Positions 8,618 through 18,588 of a DNA stretch of 64,000 nucleotides are shown piece after piece. Origin of the DNA: Paraburkholderia sp. FT54 (GTDB lineage: Bacteria; Pseudomonadota; Gammaproteobacteria; Burkholderiales; Burkholderiaceae); the NCBI RefSeq assembly GCF_031585635.1, contig NZ_CP134195.1:124001-188000 (forward strand), in the 5' to 3' direction. The number at the start of each line of letters is the position of its first letter. The first letter of the stretch is position 1. The notes beneath the pieces are model-generated. The model was not told the DNA's origin, did no database searches, and saw only the letters and a list, made by a program, of their open reading frames with translations. The position numbers and the translations under genes were made by a program.

Positions 8618-10141
8618 TCATAGCTGAATCTCCACGGTCGAGCCGTCTTTCACGACGCCGGAAATGATCTGGCCGTTGGCCGTCTTGACCCGCACCTGCT
8701 GGCCCGGCGACGCGTTGTTCATTGCGCTGCCTTCGGCCGAAATCGCGAAACCTTCGCCGGCCGCCACGACCCGCACCGTTTGTCCGATCGACACCGCCGA
8801 CGCGCTTTTCAACATGTCGCGGCGCAGCGGCATGCCGCCGGCGACGCGCGTGAGCGTGACCGAGCCGACCGCCTGTGAGGGATCCGTGACGATCGCCTGC
8901 GGCAAGCCGGTCAGGTCGCCGTCGCGCGCGACGAGGTCGGCGGCGGTGAGCACTTCACCCGGCGCCATTGCGCGGGCGGCCAGATAGTAGGTGGCGTGCA
9001 GCGAGATGCGCGCCTGCAGATAAATGGTCCACGGACGCTCGCCCGCGCAGCGCACGCCGACGGTCATGCGGCCCCACAGGCGCGCGCCGCTCGGCATGAA
9101 CGGCTCAAGCATCGTGCAAGCCGCGAGGCCGCGCGGAAACGCCGGCGCCACGGTGATGTCGACCTTGCCGGGCAAGCCGGCGGACTGCTGCTGCAGGAAT
9201 GCGAGCGCGGCGCTGCGGATTGCTTCCGCGTCCTGCTGGCCGGGCAGCGGCGCGGCTGGCGCAAGCGTCGCGGGCCGCAGATTCTGTTGCGCGACGGCGG
9301 GTGCGACTTGCCGAGCCGCCGGCATGCGGGCAATGGTGGCCGGTGCGGGCGGTGCGACCGTCGGAGCCGGCGCGGCGACTGCCTTCGTCACGACCGGCTT
9401 GCCGTTCGCACCCAACTGCGGCGGCTCACCACGCGAAGCCAGGCTGTCGAAACCTGCCACCGCGGATGCCCCGGCCGCCGCATTGAGCGGCGCATTGGCG
9501 GCCACCGGCTGGACCCCTGTGGCTTGGCGCGCGCTGTTGATCTGCGGCGCGGGCGCGACGACGACCGGCACGGCCTGACGCGAACCCGGCACGACATTGA
9601 CTCTCGCGACGCCGTCCATGGCATTGGCATTGGCATTGCCGCTGCCCGGCGCCGGAATCGTCACGACACCATTGGCGTCGGGCCGGAAGCTGGTGCGGAT
9701 CATTTGCGGCGTGGCCGGCGGTTCGCCCGCGCCCGGAATGACGATCGAGCCGCTCGCATTGGCGGCGCGCGTGAATGAATCGGCGTCGCGCGCGGTTGGA
9801 TTCGGCGTCAGCGACTGCGCGGTGGCCGCGGCCAGCGTCGCAGCGGAACCAGCGCGCTTCGCGGGCGCGGCCTGCATGTGTTCGGCCAGATCGGCGAGCG
9901 CGGCCGGATTTTTTTCGCCCGGACCTGGAATCACGATCGGGCCGCCGGCTTCCTGAGCCTGGGTGCTGGCCGGCAACAGCACGATCCCGCCGGCGACCCA
10001 CACCGTCAGGCTCACGACGAGGCGAATCAGGAGACGCCAAGCCGTGCGAGCAGCACGCCGTGCGACGCCAGCGCCCGCACCCACGCGATGCGCCGCCGCG
10101 CCATTCGCGCGGTGCGTCGGATCGAAGGTGGGCTGGTCCAT
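8618..10141 (-). CDS. flgA: FlgA, P-ring assembly chaperone with long N-terminal extension
   Basis: 507 residues from ATG 10141, chosen for its GGAGAA ribosome-binding site. FlgA is the periplasmic chaperone for P-ring assembly from FlgI and is usually about 220-240 residues. The family core occupies roughly residues 300-507, with the SAF domain around MAPGEVLTAADL and a C-terminal region ending in GQIISGVVKDGSTVEIQL. Before it is an arginine-rich cytoplasmic tail, one membrane helix (about 38-57), and some 230 Ala/Pro-rich residues carrying repeated IVIPGxGE-like motifs at 69-76 and 133-140 and a weaker copy near 159-166. It is divergent from flgB. Confidence 0.92.
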   Translation of the reverse strand: MDQPTFDPTHRANGAAAHRVGAGAGVARRAARTAWRLLIRLVVSLTVWVAGGIVLLPASTQAQEAGGPIVIPGPGEKNPAALADLAEHMQAAPAKRAGSAATLAAATAQSLTPNPTARDADSFTRAANASGSIVIPGAGEPPATPQMIRTSFRPDANGVVTIPAPGSGNANANAMDGVARVNVVPGSRQAVPVVVAPAPQINSARQATGVQPVAANAPLNAAAGASAVAGFDSLASRGEPPQLGANGKPVVTKAVAAPAPTVAPPAPATIARMPAARQVAPAVAQQNLRPATLAPAAPLPGQQDAEAIRSAALAFLQQQSAGLPGKVDITVAPAFPRGLAACTMLEPFMPSGARLWGRMTVGVRCAGERPWTIYLQARISLHATYYLAARAMAPGEVLTAADLVARDGDLTGLPQAIVTDPSQAVGSVTLTRVAGGMPLRRDMLKSASAVSIGQTVRVVAAGEGFAISAEGSAMNNASPGQQVRVKTANGQIISGVVKDGSTVEIQL

Positions 10142-10358
10142 CGTGTTTCTCCATCGAATGCATCGGTACGCCTTGCATTCTAGTGAGCGCCCCCTTTGCG
10201 CAAACGTTGAATAGAAGCCCCCTTTCCCGGTTATTCGTCCGATTGCCGCTTGCGTTCGGCCCATAAGATGCACCTCATGCAAAAAGGTCTTCCCACCTGG
10301 AGCAGTCCTCATGCGAGGCGTGCACGGGAAGCCTCGGGAACGTTCTCCGGAGATTCTT

Positions 10359-10853
10359 ATGCTGGACAAACTCGATGCCGAATTCGCCTTTGGCCGTGAA
10401 GCGCTCGATGTACGCGCCTACCGGCAGGAGTTGTTGTCGTCGAATATCGCCAACGCCGATACCCCTGGGTACAAGGCGCGCGATATCGACTTCGCCTCGT
10501 CGCTCGCCGGCGCGCTGAAGAAGAGCGCCGGCGCGAGCGGCACCGCGGCGTCGAACAATTCGACGCTGGCGATGACGCAGCCCGCGGGTGTGACGAGCGG
10601 CATGTCGATGGCGGCGACCGCGCCGGGCCACATGGCCGGCAAGTCGACGCTGACGCCGACCGGCGGCACGTCCGACGACTACGGCAATCTGCAATACCGC
10701 GTGCCGACCCAACCCGCGCTCGACGGCAACACGGTCGACATCGATACCGAGCGGGTGCAGTTCGCGGATAACACGTTGCACTTCGAATCGGGCATGACGG
10801 TGCTGTCGGGCCAGATCAAAACGATGCTGTCGGCGATCCAGTCGGGCTCGTAA
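10359..10853 (+). CDS. flgB: FlgB, proximal rod protein
   Basis: 164 residues from ATG 10359 with a GGAG ribosome-binding site; the frame extends 16 codons upstream but MLDKLDAEF is the conserved start. FlgB forms part of the proximal rod. The rod-protein N-terminal motif is clear (LLSSNIANADTPGYKARDIDF) and the C-terminal helix contains LHFESGMTVLSGQIKTMLSAIQ. An insertion of about 50 Ser/Thr/Gly-rich residues lies between them. It starts the long flgBCDEFGHIJ operon; the 217-base gap to divergent flgA should hold both promoters, which are not obvious sigma-28 sites. Confidence 0.96.
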   Translation: MLDKLDAEFAFGREALDVRAYRQELLSSNIANADTPGYKARDIDFASSLAGALKKSAGASGTAASNNSTLAMTQPAGVTSGMSMAATAPGHMAGKSTLTPTGGTSDDYGNLQYRVPTQPALDGNTVDIDTERVQFADNTLHFESGMTVLSGQIKTMLSAIQSGS

Positions 10854-11002
10854 GAAGCCACGCCGACAGACTCAGCAGTACGCAAGAACAATCGCTACGG
10901 GAATTAACTTGAAGCCGGTTCGAACCGTGCAACTGCGTTGCATGGGACCGGAGTAAGTGCTGAAGCACTAACACCGGCCGACATAGGAGAGGTCAGGAAA
11001 AC

Positions 11003-11428
11003 ATGCCATCTTTAATGAACATTTTTGGTGTTGCAGGCTCCGCAATGTCGGCGCAGTCGCAGCGGCTCAACGTGACGGCGTCGAACCTCGCCAACGCGGA
11101 CAGCACGACCGGTCCGGACGGCCAGCCGTACAAGGCCAAGCAGGTCGTGTTCGCGGTCAGCCCGCTCGGCGGCGCGCGCACGGCTTCCGGCCAGCAGGTC
11201 GGCGGCGTGCAGGTCACCGGCGTGGTCGACGACCCGACGCCGATGAAGACCGCCTACGACCCCGGCAATCCGGCCGCGAACGCGGACGGCTACGTCACGT
11301 TGCCGAACGTCGATCCGGTGCAGGAAATGGTCAACATGATCTCGGCCTCGCGTTCGTACCAGGCCAACGTCGAGACGCTGAACACCGCCAAGACACTGAT
11401 GCTGAAAACGCTCACGATCGGAACCTGA
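11003..11428 (+). CDS. flgC: FlgC, proximal rod protein
   Basis: 141 residues. FlgC is a proximal rod subunit. Its N-terminus has the rod/hook signature ([18 protein letters not shown]) and the C-terminus the conserved helix ([39 protein letters not shown]). A GGAGAGG-type ribosome-binding region precedes the ATG. A 149-base gap separates it from flgB, longer than other gaps in this operon, with no gene in it. flgD follows after ten bases. Confidence 0.97.
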   Translation: MPSLMNIFGVAGSAMSAQSQRLNVTASNLANADSTTGPDGQPYKAKQVVFAVSPLGGARTASGQQVGGVQVTGVVDDPTPMKTAYDPGNPAANADGYVTLPNVDPVQEMVNMISASRSYQANVETLNTAKTLMLKTLTIGT

Positions 11429-11438
11429 GGAGAGCTCC

Positions 11439-12158
11439 TTGACCACCAACACCACCATCGGCAGCAGCGGCACGACCGTGTCGCAGACGCTGCTCGATAC
11501 GATGAACGGCACGAACAGTGCCTCGAGTTCCACGAGTTCGACCGGCAGCACGTCCGGCACCTCGGCGACCGATCTGCAGAACACCTTTCTGCAACTGCTC
11601 GTCGCGCAGATGAAGAACCAGGATCCGACCAATCCGATGGACAGCTCGCAGATGACCTCCCAGCTGGCGCAGATCAACACGGTCTCGGGCATCAGCCAGT
11701 TGAACACGACACTCAGCTCGCTCGCCACGCAGATGTCGGCGGGCCAGCAGTCGCAAGCCGCGCTGCTGATCGGCTCGACCGTGCTCGCGCCGGGCAGCTC
11801 GGTGTCGGTCGCGAGCGGCAAGGCGGACGCGTTCGGCGTGCAGCTCGCCAACTCGGTGGGCGATCTGCAAGTGGTCGTGAAGAACTCGGCCGGCCAGATC
11901 GTCAACACGATCGACCTCGGCAAGCAGTCGGCCGGCACGATTCCGGTGGGTTGGACGCCGACCGATACGACGGGCGCCACGCTGCCCGACGGCACCTACA
12001 CGATCAGCGCGGTCGGCACGATCAACGGTCAGCAGGCCACGGCCACCACGCTCACGGGCGCCACGGTGCAGAGCGTCGTCATGCAGAACGGCGCGCCGGG
12101 CCTCGTGCTCTCGAACGGCTCGACAGTCGGCTTGACCAGCGTCGCCGCCATCCTCTGA
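11439..12158 (+). CDS. flgD: FlgD, hook cap (scaffold) protein
   Basis: 239 residues from TTG 11439 behind GAGGAGAG. FlgD caps the growing hook and is removed on completion. The conserved N-terminal hook-cap motif is present (TFLQLLVAQMKNQDPTNPMD, SQLAQINTVSGI), followed by the FlgD Ig-like and tudor-like core (VVVKNSAGQIVNTIDLG, GWTPTDTTGATLPDGTY). The first 40 residues are a Ser/Thr-rich tail typical of export signals. It is in its usual place between flgC and flgE. Confidence 0.96.
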   Translation: MTTNTTIGSSGTTVSQTLLDTMNGTNSASSSTSSTGSTSGTSATDLQNTFLQLLVAQMKNQDPTNPMDSSQMTSQLAQINTVSGISQLNTTLSSLATQMSAGQQSQAALLIGSTVLAPGSSVSVASGKADAFGVQLANSVGDLQVVVKNSAGQIVNTIDLGKQSAGTIPVGWTPTDTTGATLPDGTYTISAVGTINGQQATATTLTGATVQSVVMQNGAPGLVLSNGSTVGLTSVAAIL

Positions 12159-12201
12159 TTCAGATTCAGTCAACTACGACTTTCCAGATACGGAGACCGT
12201 C

Positions 12202-13713
12202 ATGGGTTACCAGCAAGGTTTGAGCGGTTTGTCGGCATCGTCGAGCGACCTCGACGTGATCGGCAACAACATTGCCAACGCGAATACGGTTGGCTTCAAG
12301 AGCGGCGCCGCGCAATTCGCCGACATGTACGCCAATTCGGTGGCGACGTCGGTGGGCAACCAGGTCGGCATCGGCACCAAGCTCGCCGAAGTCCAGCAGC
12401 AGTTCTCGCAAGGCACGATCACCAGCACCAACCAGGCGCTCGACGTCGCGATCAACGGCAACGGTTTCTTCCAGCTGTCCAACAACGGCTCGCTGGTGTA
12501 CTCGCGCAACGGCGTGTTCCAGCTCGACAAGAACGGCTTCATCACCAACGCGCAAGGCCTGCAGCTGATGGGCTACGCCGCGAACAGCTCGGGCATCATC
12601 AACACCGCGCAGACCGTGCCGCTCAGCGTGCCGACCGCGAACATCGCGCCGCAACCGACCACCAAGATCGCCGCCGGCCTGAACCTGAACGCGCAGGATC
12701 CGCTGATGCTCGGCACGCCGGCCTTCACGCCGACGCTCGTCGCGGGCAGCACGCTGACGACGCCCGGCCCGACCGTCACGAACACCGCTTCGGGCACGAA
12801 CAACGACAACTACACCGTCAACTTCACGAGCCCGACGACCTATACGGTCACCGACACCACGCTCGGCACGACGACTGCCGCCGCGCCGTACACGGCGGGC
12901 ACGGCGATCTCGCTCGGCAACGGCCAGACCATCACGTTCAACGGCGTGCCGGCGACCGGCGACAGCGTCGCGATCGCGCCGACCCCGGTGGCGTTCAATC
13001 AGAACAGCTCGTCGACGTACAACTACTCGACCAGCACGACGGTGTACGACTCGCTCGGCGGCTCGCAGACGGTCAACATGTACTTCGCCAAGACCTCGGC
13101 CGGTACGTGGAACGTGTATGCCGGCACCTCGACGGGCACCGCGCAACTGATCGGCCACGCGAACTTCAACTCGTCGGGTACGCTGCTCGGCACGACGAAC
13201 GCAGCCGGTGTCGCGACCACCACGCCGTTTGCCTTCAACTTCTCGATCCCGACTACCGACGGCTCGTCGACGCCGCAGAATCTGACGCTGAACATCGCCG
13301 GCACGACGCAGTTCGGCGGCAAAGACGGCGTCAACTCGCTGCAGCCCGACGGCTACGCCGCCGGCACGCTGACGAGCTTCACGATCGGCGCCGACGGCAC
13401 GCTGACCGGCAACTATTCGAACCAGCAAACCGCGGCACTCGGTCAGATCGTGCTGGCGAACTTCTCGAACCAGAACGGTCTCGTGGACCTCGGCAACAAC
13501 GAGTTCCAGCAGACCTCGCAATCGGGCGTCGCGCAGATTTCGGCGCCGGGCTCGACCAACCACGGCGTGCTGCAAGGCGGCGCGGTGGAAAACTCGAACG
13601 TCGATCTGACGAGCGAACTGGTGAACCTGATCACCGCGCAACGCAACTATCAAGCGAACGCGCAGACGATCAAGACCCAGCAGACCGTCGACCAGACCCT
13701 GATCAACCTGTAA
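12202..13713 (+). CDS. flgE: FlgE, flagellar hook protein
   Basis: 503 residues, longer than the roughly 400 of enteric FlgE. It builds the hook. The N-terminal motif (GLSGLSASSSDLDVIGNNIAN, with TVGFKSG) and C-terminal helix (VDLTSELVNLITAQRNYQAN is followed by AQTIKTQQTV) are canonical for the D0 domain. The extra length is mostly a Thr-rich beta region. Residues 202-262 form a module closely matching part of FlgL (see findings). The ATG has a moderate ribosome-binding site, and the gene lies 43 bases after flgD. Confidence 0.97.
   Translation: MGYQQGLSGLSASSSDLDVIGNNIANANTVGFKSGAAQFADMYANSVATSVGNQVGIGTKLAEVQQQFSQGTITSTNQALDVAINGNGFFQLSNNGSLVYSRNGVFQLDKNGFITNAQGLQLMGYAANSSGIINTAQTVPLSVPTANIAPQPTTKIAAGLNLNAQDPLMLGTPAFTPTLVAGSTLTTPGPTVTNTASGTNNDNYTVNFTSPTTYTVTDTTLGTTTAAAPYTAGTAISLGNGQTITFNGVPATGDSVAIAPTPVAFNQNSSSTYNYSTSTTVYDSLGGSQTVNMYFAKTSAGTWNVYAGTSTGTAQLIGHANFNSSGTLLGTTNAAGVATTTPFAFNFSIPTTDGSSTPQNLTLNIAGTTQFGGKDGVNSLQPDGYAAGTLTSFTIGADGTLTGNYSNQQTAALGQIVLANFSNQNGLVDLGNNEFQQTSQSGVAQISAPGSTNHGVLQGGAVENSNVDLTSELVNLITAQRNYQANAQTIKTQQTVDQTLINL
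12805..12987 (+). repeat. FlgE copy of a module shared with FlgL
   Basis: Encodes FlgE residues 202-262. Shared pattern with FlgL: YT(V/I)NF(T/S)S, TTYTV, then (Y/F)TAG, I-x-LGNG, and G-x-P near a closing DS pair. The match continues across about 60 residues in both proteins. Confidence 0.65.
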
Positions 13714-13733
13714 GCGACCGGGACCCACCCATC

Positions 13734-14492
13734 ATGGATCGGCTGATCTATACCGCGATGTCGGGCAGCACGCAGGCGCTCGAACAGCAGGCAATCGTCG
13801 CGAACAACCTGGCCAACGCATCGACCACCGGTTTTCGCGCGCAACTGGCGACTTTCCGCGCCGTGCCGATGTCGTTCGGCGACGGCAGTTCGATCAACGA
13901 CGACACCACCCGCACTTTCGTGCTGTCGTCGACGCCGGGCGCGGACTACACGCCCGGGCCGATCCAGCAGACGGGCAACCCGCTCGACGTGGCGATTCAG
14001 GGGCCGGGCTGGCTGGCGGTGCAAACCGCCGACGGCGGCGAAGCCTATACGCGCGCCGGCAATCTGCATGTCGATGAAAACGGCCAGTTGGTGAACGCCA
14101 CCAATCAGGTGGTGCTCGGCAACGGCGGCCCGGTGTCGGTGCCGCCGGGCGCGGAAATCACCATCGGCAAGGACGGCACGGTGTCCGCGCTGACGCCGGG
14201 CGATCCGCCGACGGCAGTGGTGACCGTCGATCAGCTGAAGCTGGTGAATCCGGATCCGCAAACCATGACGCGCGGCGACGACGGTCTGTTTCGCACCGGC
14301 GACGGCAATGCCGCCGACGCCGACCCGACCGTCACGCTGGCGCCGGCCTCGCTCGAGGGCAGCAACGTGAATCCGGTCAGCGCGATGGTCGCGATGATCA
14401 CCAACGCGCGCCAGTTCCAGATGCAGACCAAGCTGCTGGAGAACGCCGACAAGAACGACCAGTCCGCCAACCAGCTGCTCAGCTTTAGCTAA
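13734..14492 (+). CDS. flgF: FlgF, proximal rod protein
   Basis: 252 residues from ATG 13734, 20 bases after flgE; an open frame continues upstream but is the shadow of flgE. FlgF is a rod subunit. The start is characteristic ([20 protein letters not shown]), followed by [15 protein letters not shown]. The middle has [15 protein letters not shown] and [16 protein letters not shown], and the C-terminal helix reads [20 protein letters not shown]. All match the FlgF/FlgG family. Confidence 0.97.
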   Translation: MDRLIYTAMSGSTQALEQQAIVANNLANASTTGFRAQLATFRAVPMSFGDGSSINDDTTRTFVLSSTPGADYTPGPIQQTGNPLDVAIQGPGWLAVQTADGGEAYTRAGNLHVDENGQLVNATNQVVLGNGGPVSVPPGAEITIGKDGTVSALTPGDPPTAVVTVDQLKLVNPDPQTMTRGDDGLFRTGDGNAADADPTVTLAPASLEGSNVNPVSAMVAMITNARQFQMQTKLLENADKNDQSANQLLSFS

Positions 14493-14533
14493 CGGATTGC
14501 CCCGGCTTCGCCCGGACTTCCAGGAGAAGAATT

Positions 14534-15322
14534 GTGAATCGCTCACTCTACATCGCCGCGACCGGCATGAATGCGCAACAGGCGCAGATGGACGTGATCT
14601 CGAACAACCTCGCGAACGTCAGCACCAACGGCTTCAAGGGTTCGCGCGCGGTGTTCGAGGATCTGCTGTATCAGACCATCCGCCAGCCGGGCGCGAACTC
14701 GACGCAGAACACCGAACTGCCGTCCGGCATCCAGCTCGGCACAGGCGTGCAGCAGGTCGCCACCGAACGTCTGTACACGCAGGGCAACCTGCAGCAGACC
14801 GGCAACTCGAAAGACGTCGCGATCAACGGCCAGGGCTTTTTCCAGGTGCAGATGCCCGACGGCACGACCGCCTATACCCGCGACGGCTCGTTCCAGACCA
14901 ACGCGCAAGGGCAGCTCGTGACCTCGAGCGGCTACCAGGTGATCCCGGCGATCACGATCCCGAACAACGCGACCTCGCTCACCATCGGCAGCGACGGCGT
15001 GGTGTCGATCACCGTGGCCGGCTCGACCAACACCCAGCAGCTCGGCTCGATGCAGATCGCGACTTTCATCAACCCGGCCGGCCTCGATGCGAAGGGTGAA
15101 AACCTGTTCGCGGAAACCGCTTCGTCGGGCGCGCCGAACGTCGCGCAACCGGGCCTGAACGGCGCCGGCACGCTGAATCAGGGCTACGTGGAAGCATCCA
15201 ACGTGAACGTGGTGCAGGAACTGGTGAACATGATCCAGACGCAACGCGCTTACGAAATCAACAGCAAGGCCGTGACGACTTCCGACCAGATGCTGCAGAC
15301 CCTGAGCCAGATGCAGGTTTAA
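14534..15322 (+). CDS. flgG: FlgG, distal rod protein
   Basis: 262 residues, the normal size for FlgG, starting at GTG 14534 behind AGGAGAAG. It forms the distal rod crossing the peptidoglycan and outer membrane. Motifs are [58 protein letters not shown], and the C-terminal [20 protein letters not shown]. It lies 41 bases after flgF in the rod-hook operon. Confidence 0.98.
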   Translation: MNRSLYIAATGMNAQQAQMDVISNNLANVSTNGFKGSRAVFEDLLYQTIRQPGANSTQNTELPSGIQLGTGVQQVATERLYTQGNLQQTGNSKDVAINGQGFFQVQMPDGTTAYTRDGSFQTNAQGQLVTSSGYQVIPAITIPNNATSLTIGSDGVVSITVAGSTNTQQLGSMQIATFINPAGLDAKGENLFAETASSGAPNVAQPGLNGAGTLNQGYVEASNVNVVQELVNMIQTQRAYEINSKAVTTSDQMLQTLSQMQV

Positions 15323-15354
15323 GGCCGGCGTTTTCTCGAAAGGCAGTAATCAAG

Positions 15355-16053
15355 ATGTCGCACTTCACTCGTAATCCGGTTCATTCGCGCACCGCTCAGG
15401 CGCTCGTGCAGCTCACGCTGCTCGCGGCCCTGGGTGGCTGCGGCCTCGTGCCGAGGCAGCCGATCACGCAGCAGCCGATGACGGCGCTGCCGCCGATGCC
15501 GCCGCAGGCGCAATCGCCGGGCTCGATCTACAACCCGGGTTACGCAGGCCGGCCGCTGTTCGAAGACCAGCGGCCACGCAATGTCGGCGACATCCTGACC
15601 ATCGTGATTCAGGAAAACGTCAACGCAACCAAGTCGTCGGGCGCCAATGCGAACCGCTCCGGCAGCACCAACATCAACGTGCCGACCGCGGGCTTCCTTG
15701 CCGGCCTGTTCGGCAAGGCCAATCTGAGCGCGAATGGCGCCAACGTGTTCAACGGTACGGGCGGCGCGAACGCGTCGAATACGTTTAACGGCACGATCAC
15801 CGTGACGGTAACGGGCGTGCTGCCGAACGGCAACCTGATGGTGAGCGGCGAAAAGCAGATGCTGATCAACCAGGGCGATGAATTCGTGCGTTTCTCCGGC
15901 GTGGTGAATCCGAACACGATCTCTAACCTGAACGCCGTGTACTCGACCCAGGTGGCCGACGCGAAGATCGAATATTCAGCGAAGGGCTATCTCAACGAAG
16001 CCGAGAACATGGGCTGGTTGCAGCGCTTCTTCCTCAACGTGTCGCCGTGGTGA
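15355..16053 (+). CDS. flgH: FlgH, L-ring lipoprotein
   Basis: 232 residues. FlgH is an outer-membrane lipoprotein forming the L ring around the distal rod. A signal peptide with a lipobox (LLAALGGC) places the lipidated cysteine near residue 29. The body has the conserved [20 protein letters not shown] start and the C-terminal region with [27 protein letters not shown] and [19 protein letters not shown]. The stop is two bases before the preferred flgI ATG, indicating coupling. Confidence 0.97.
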   Translation: MSHFTRNPVHSRTAQALVQLTLLAALGGCGLVPRQPITQQPMTALPPMPPQAQSPGSIYNPGYAGRPLFEDQRPRNVGDILTIVIQENVNATKSSGANANRSGSTNINVPTAGFLAGLFGKANLSANGANVFNGTGGANASNTFNGTITVTVTGVLPNGNLMVSGEKQMLINQGDEFVRFSGVVNPNTISNLNAVYSTQVADAKIEYSAKGYLNEAENMGWLQRFFLNVSPW

Positions 16054-16055
16054 TC

Positions 16056-17240
16056 ATGCGTACCGTCTTTTCCCGCACCCGTCTCGCGCGATTCAGCGGT
16101 TTGTGCCGTGCGCTGGCCTTCGTCGCGCTCGCCTGCGCGGCGCTGCCGGCGGCCACGCCTGCTCATGCCGAACGTCTGAAGGACCTCGTGCAGATTCAGG
16201 GCGTGCGCGACAATCCGCTGATCGGCTATGGCCTCGTCGTTGGCCTGGACGGCACGGGCGACCAGACCACGCAGACGCCGTTCACCACGCAAACGCTCGC
16301 CAACATGCTGGCGAACCTCGGCATTTCGATCAACAACCAGGCGGCCGGCTCGACCAACCAGCAGTCGTCGCTGTCGAACATCCAGTTGAAGAACGTCGCC
16401 GCGGTGATGGTGACGGCGGTGCTGCCGCCGTTCGCTCGCCCGGGCGAAGCGATCGACGTGACGGTATCGTCGCTCGGCAATGCGAAGAGCCTGCGCGGCG
16501 GCACGCTGCTGCTCACGCCGCTGAAGGGCGCCGACGGCCAGGTGTACGCGCTCGGCCAAGGCAATCTGGCGGTCGGCGGCGCGGGCGCGAGCGCGAACGG
16601 CAGCAGAGTGCAGGTGAACACGTTGGCCGCGGGCCGCATCGCAGGCGGCGCGATCGTCGAACGCGCGGTGTCGACCTCGGTGTCGCAAGCGGGCACCATG
16701 CAGCTCGACCTGAACGAAATGGATTACGACACCACGCAGCGCGTGGTGGCCGCGGTGAACAACGCGTTCGGCGGCGGCACGGCGACCGCGCTCGACGGCC
16801 GCACGATTCAACTGCGCGCGCCGAGCGATCCGGAGCAGCAGGTCGCGTTCATGGCGCAATTGCAGAATCTCGACGTCAAGCCGGCGCAAGCGGCCGCGAA
16901 GGTGATCCTCAACGCGCGCACCGGCTCGATTGTGATGAATCAGATGGTCACGCTGCAGAACTGCGCGGTGGCGCACGGCAACCTCTCGGTCGTGATCAAT
17001 ACACAGCCGGTGGTGAGCCAGCCAGGCCCATTCTCGAACGGTCAGACGGTGGCCGCCAGGCAGTCGCAGATTCAGATGAAGCAGGACAACGGCGCACTGA
17101 AGATGGTGTCCGCCGGCGCCAATCTTGCCGATGTGGTGAAGGCGCTCAACGCATTGGGTGCGACGCCCGCGGATCTGATGTCGATCCTGCAGGCGATGAA
17201 AGCGGCGGGCGCTCTGCGCGCCGACCTGGAAATCATCTAA
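16056..17240 (+). CDS. flgI: FlgI, P-ring protein
   Basis: 394 residues if translation starts at ATG 16056; in-frame GTG codons at 16047 and 16050 are alternatives that overlap flgH. FlgI is exported by Sec and forms the periplasmic P ring with help from FlgA. A signal peptide ending near ATPAHA is followed by the mature start [20 protein letters not shown] and [13 protein letters not shown], highly conserved in FlgI. The C-terminus ([20 protein letters not shown]) is also typical. Confidence 0.97.
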   Translation: MRTVFSRTRLARFSGLCRALAFVALACAALPAATPAHAERLKDLVQIQGVRDNPLIGYGLVVGLDGTGDQTTQTPFTTQTLANMLANLGISINNQAAGSTNQQSSLSNIQLKNVAAVMVTAVLPPFARPGEAIDVTVSSLGNAKSLRGGTLLLTPLKGADGQVYALGQGNLAVGGAGASANGSRVQVNTLAAGRIAGGAIVERAVSTSVSQAGTMQLDLNEMDYDTTQRVVAAVNNAFGGGTATALDGRTIQLRAPSDPEQQVAFMAQLQNLDVKPAQAAAKVILNARTGSIVMNQMVTLQNCAVAHGNLSVVINTQPVVSQPGPFSNGQTVAARQSQIQMKQDNGALKMVSAGANLADVVKALNALGATPADLMSILQAMKAAGALRADLEII

Positions 17241-17252
17241 GGAAGACACAGG

Positions 17253-18251
17253 ATGAATTCGGATACGACCAATTCCGCCGCCTCGGCGAACGACCTGACC
17301 CAGCGCTTCGCGCTCGACGTGCAGGGGTTCGCGAAGCTGAGCGCGCAGGCCAAGGCGTCGCCGCAAGCCGGCATGAAGATGGCCGCGCAGCAGTTCGACG
17401 CGGTGTTCACGCAGATGATGCTGAAGAGCATGCGCGACGCGACGCCGCAAGACGGACCGTTCGATTCGCACGACAGCGCCACGTTCACGTCGATGATGGA
17501 TCAGCAGTTGTCGCAACAGATGTCGCAAAAGGGCATTGGCGTGGCTGACGCGATGCTCAAGCAGCTGATGCGCAATCAGGGCATGCAGGTGGGCGGCGGC
17601 GCGGGTGGCGCGGGCGGTTTGGCCGGCATGGCCAACGCACTGGGCGGCGGCAGCGGCGGCGACGAAGGCCAGACCGCGGCGCTGAACGCGCTCGCCAGGG
17701 CGTACGGCAATGCGCAGGCCAACGGCCAGCTGGCGATGGGCAAGGGCTACTCGGCCAACAGCGCTTTGACGCCGCCGCTGAAGGGCGACGGCAGCTCGCC
17801 GAAGGTCGACGCTTTCGTCGACAAGCTCGCCGCGCCGGCCCAGGCCGCCAGCGCCGCGACCGGCATTCCGGCGCGCTTCATCATCGGCCAGGCGGCGCTC
17901 GAATCGGGCTGGGGCAAGAGCGAGATCAGGAAGGCGGACGGTTCGACCAGCCACAACGTGTTCGGCATCAAGGCGACCAAGGACTGGACCGGCAAGACCG
18001 TGTCGACGGTCACGACCGAATATGTGAACGGCAAGCCGCAGCGCACGGTAGAAAAATTCCGTGCGTACGACTCGTATCAGGAAGCCATGACCGATTACGC
18101 GAGCCTGCTCAGGGGCAATCCGCGATATGCCCAGGTGATCAATTCGGCGCACGACGTGAACGGTTTCGCCACCGGCATGCAGCGCGCCGGTTACGCCACC
18201 GACCCGCATTACGCAAAAAAACTGATGTCCATCATGCAGAAGATGGGCTGA
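17253..18251 (+). CDS. flgJ: FlgJ, rod cap and peptidoglycan hydrolase
   Basis: 332 residues, two domains. The N-terminal rod-cap domain shows AAQQFDAVFTQMMLKSMRDA and the SATFTSMMDQQLSQQMS region. A Gly-rich linker (about residues 110-135) is followed by the glucosaminidase domain, with ARFIIGQAALESGWGKSE containing the catalytic glutamate, then HNVFGIKATKDW and a YDSYQEAMTDYASLL segment. FlgJ digests peptidoglycan so the rod can cross it. Last gene of the flgB operon. The next gene has its own promoter. Confidence 0.97.
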   Translation: MNSDTTNSAASANDLTQRFALDVQGFAKLSAQAKASPQAGMKMAAQQFDAVFTQMMLKSMRDATPQDGPFDSHDSATFTSMMDQQLSQQMSQKGIGVADAMLKQLMRNQGMQVGGGAGGAGGLAGMANALGGGSGGDEGQTAALNALARAYGNAQANGQLAMGKGYSANSALTPPLKGDGSSPKVDAFVDKLAAPAQAASAATGIPARFIIGQAALESGWGKSEIRKADGSTSHNVFGIKATKDWTGKTVSTVTTEYVNGKPQRTVEKFRAYDSYQEAMTDYASLLRGNPRYAQVINSAHDVNGFATGMQRAGYATDPHYAKKLMSIMQKMG

Positions 18252-18426
18252 GCCGTGTGAGCGCAATTCGAGTCGCTCACTCACTTAACCGAATCGAAAG
18301 CATGCGCGCGACGGGGCCAGGCGCATAACAAAACGGCCGAGGCTGGCCGCCCACAGACGGCCGGCTTACCCGCGACAAGTAAGGCGCGTTTTAACGTTTG
18401 CGGCAAAAAAATTCATTACACGCCCC

Positions 18427-18453
18427 TAAATTTTGGCCGGATGCTGCCGCTAA
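18427..18453 (+). promoter_or_regulatory. Sigma-28 (FliA) promoter for the ycgR-like gene
   Basis: TAAATTTT (18427-18434), 11 bases, GCCGCTAA (18446-18453); each half differs from the TAAAGTTT/GCCGATAA consensus at one position and the spacing is exact. It lies 135 bases before the chosen start codon at 18589. It is the only clear signal in the 337-base gap after flgJ (18252-18588). Confidence 0.85.
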
Positions 18454-18588
18454 TCAGTTAGACCCGATACCGGAAAGCGTTGTAATGTCTGGTTGGGATG
18501 CGCGTGCTGCGGCTTCGGTGAAGACCGCGCGAAAGCCCCGGCAGGAGCCCTGGCACGCGCCCGCAAGAACAAGCATACCGGCAAGCCC

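Noticed and set aside
12166..13728. Long - strand open frame opposite flgE
   Set aside because: Composition is Arg/Val-rich; flgE on + has full family motifs and a ribosome-binding site.
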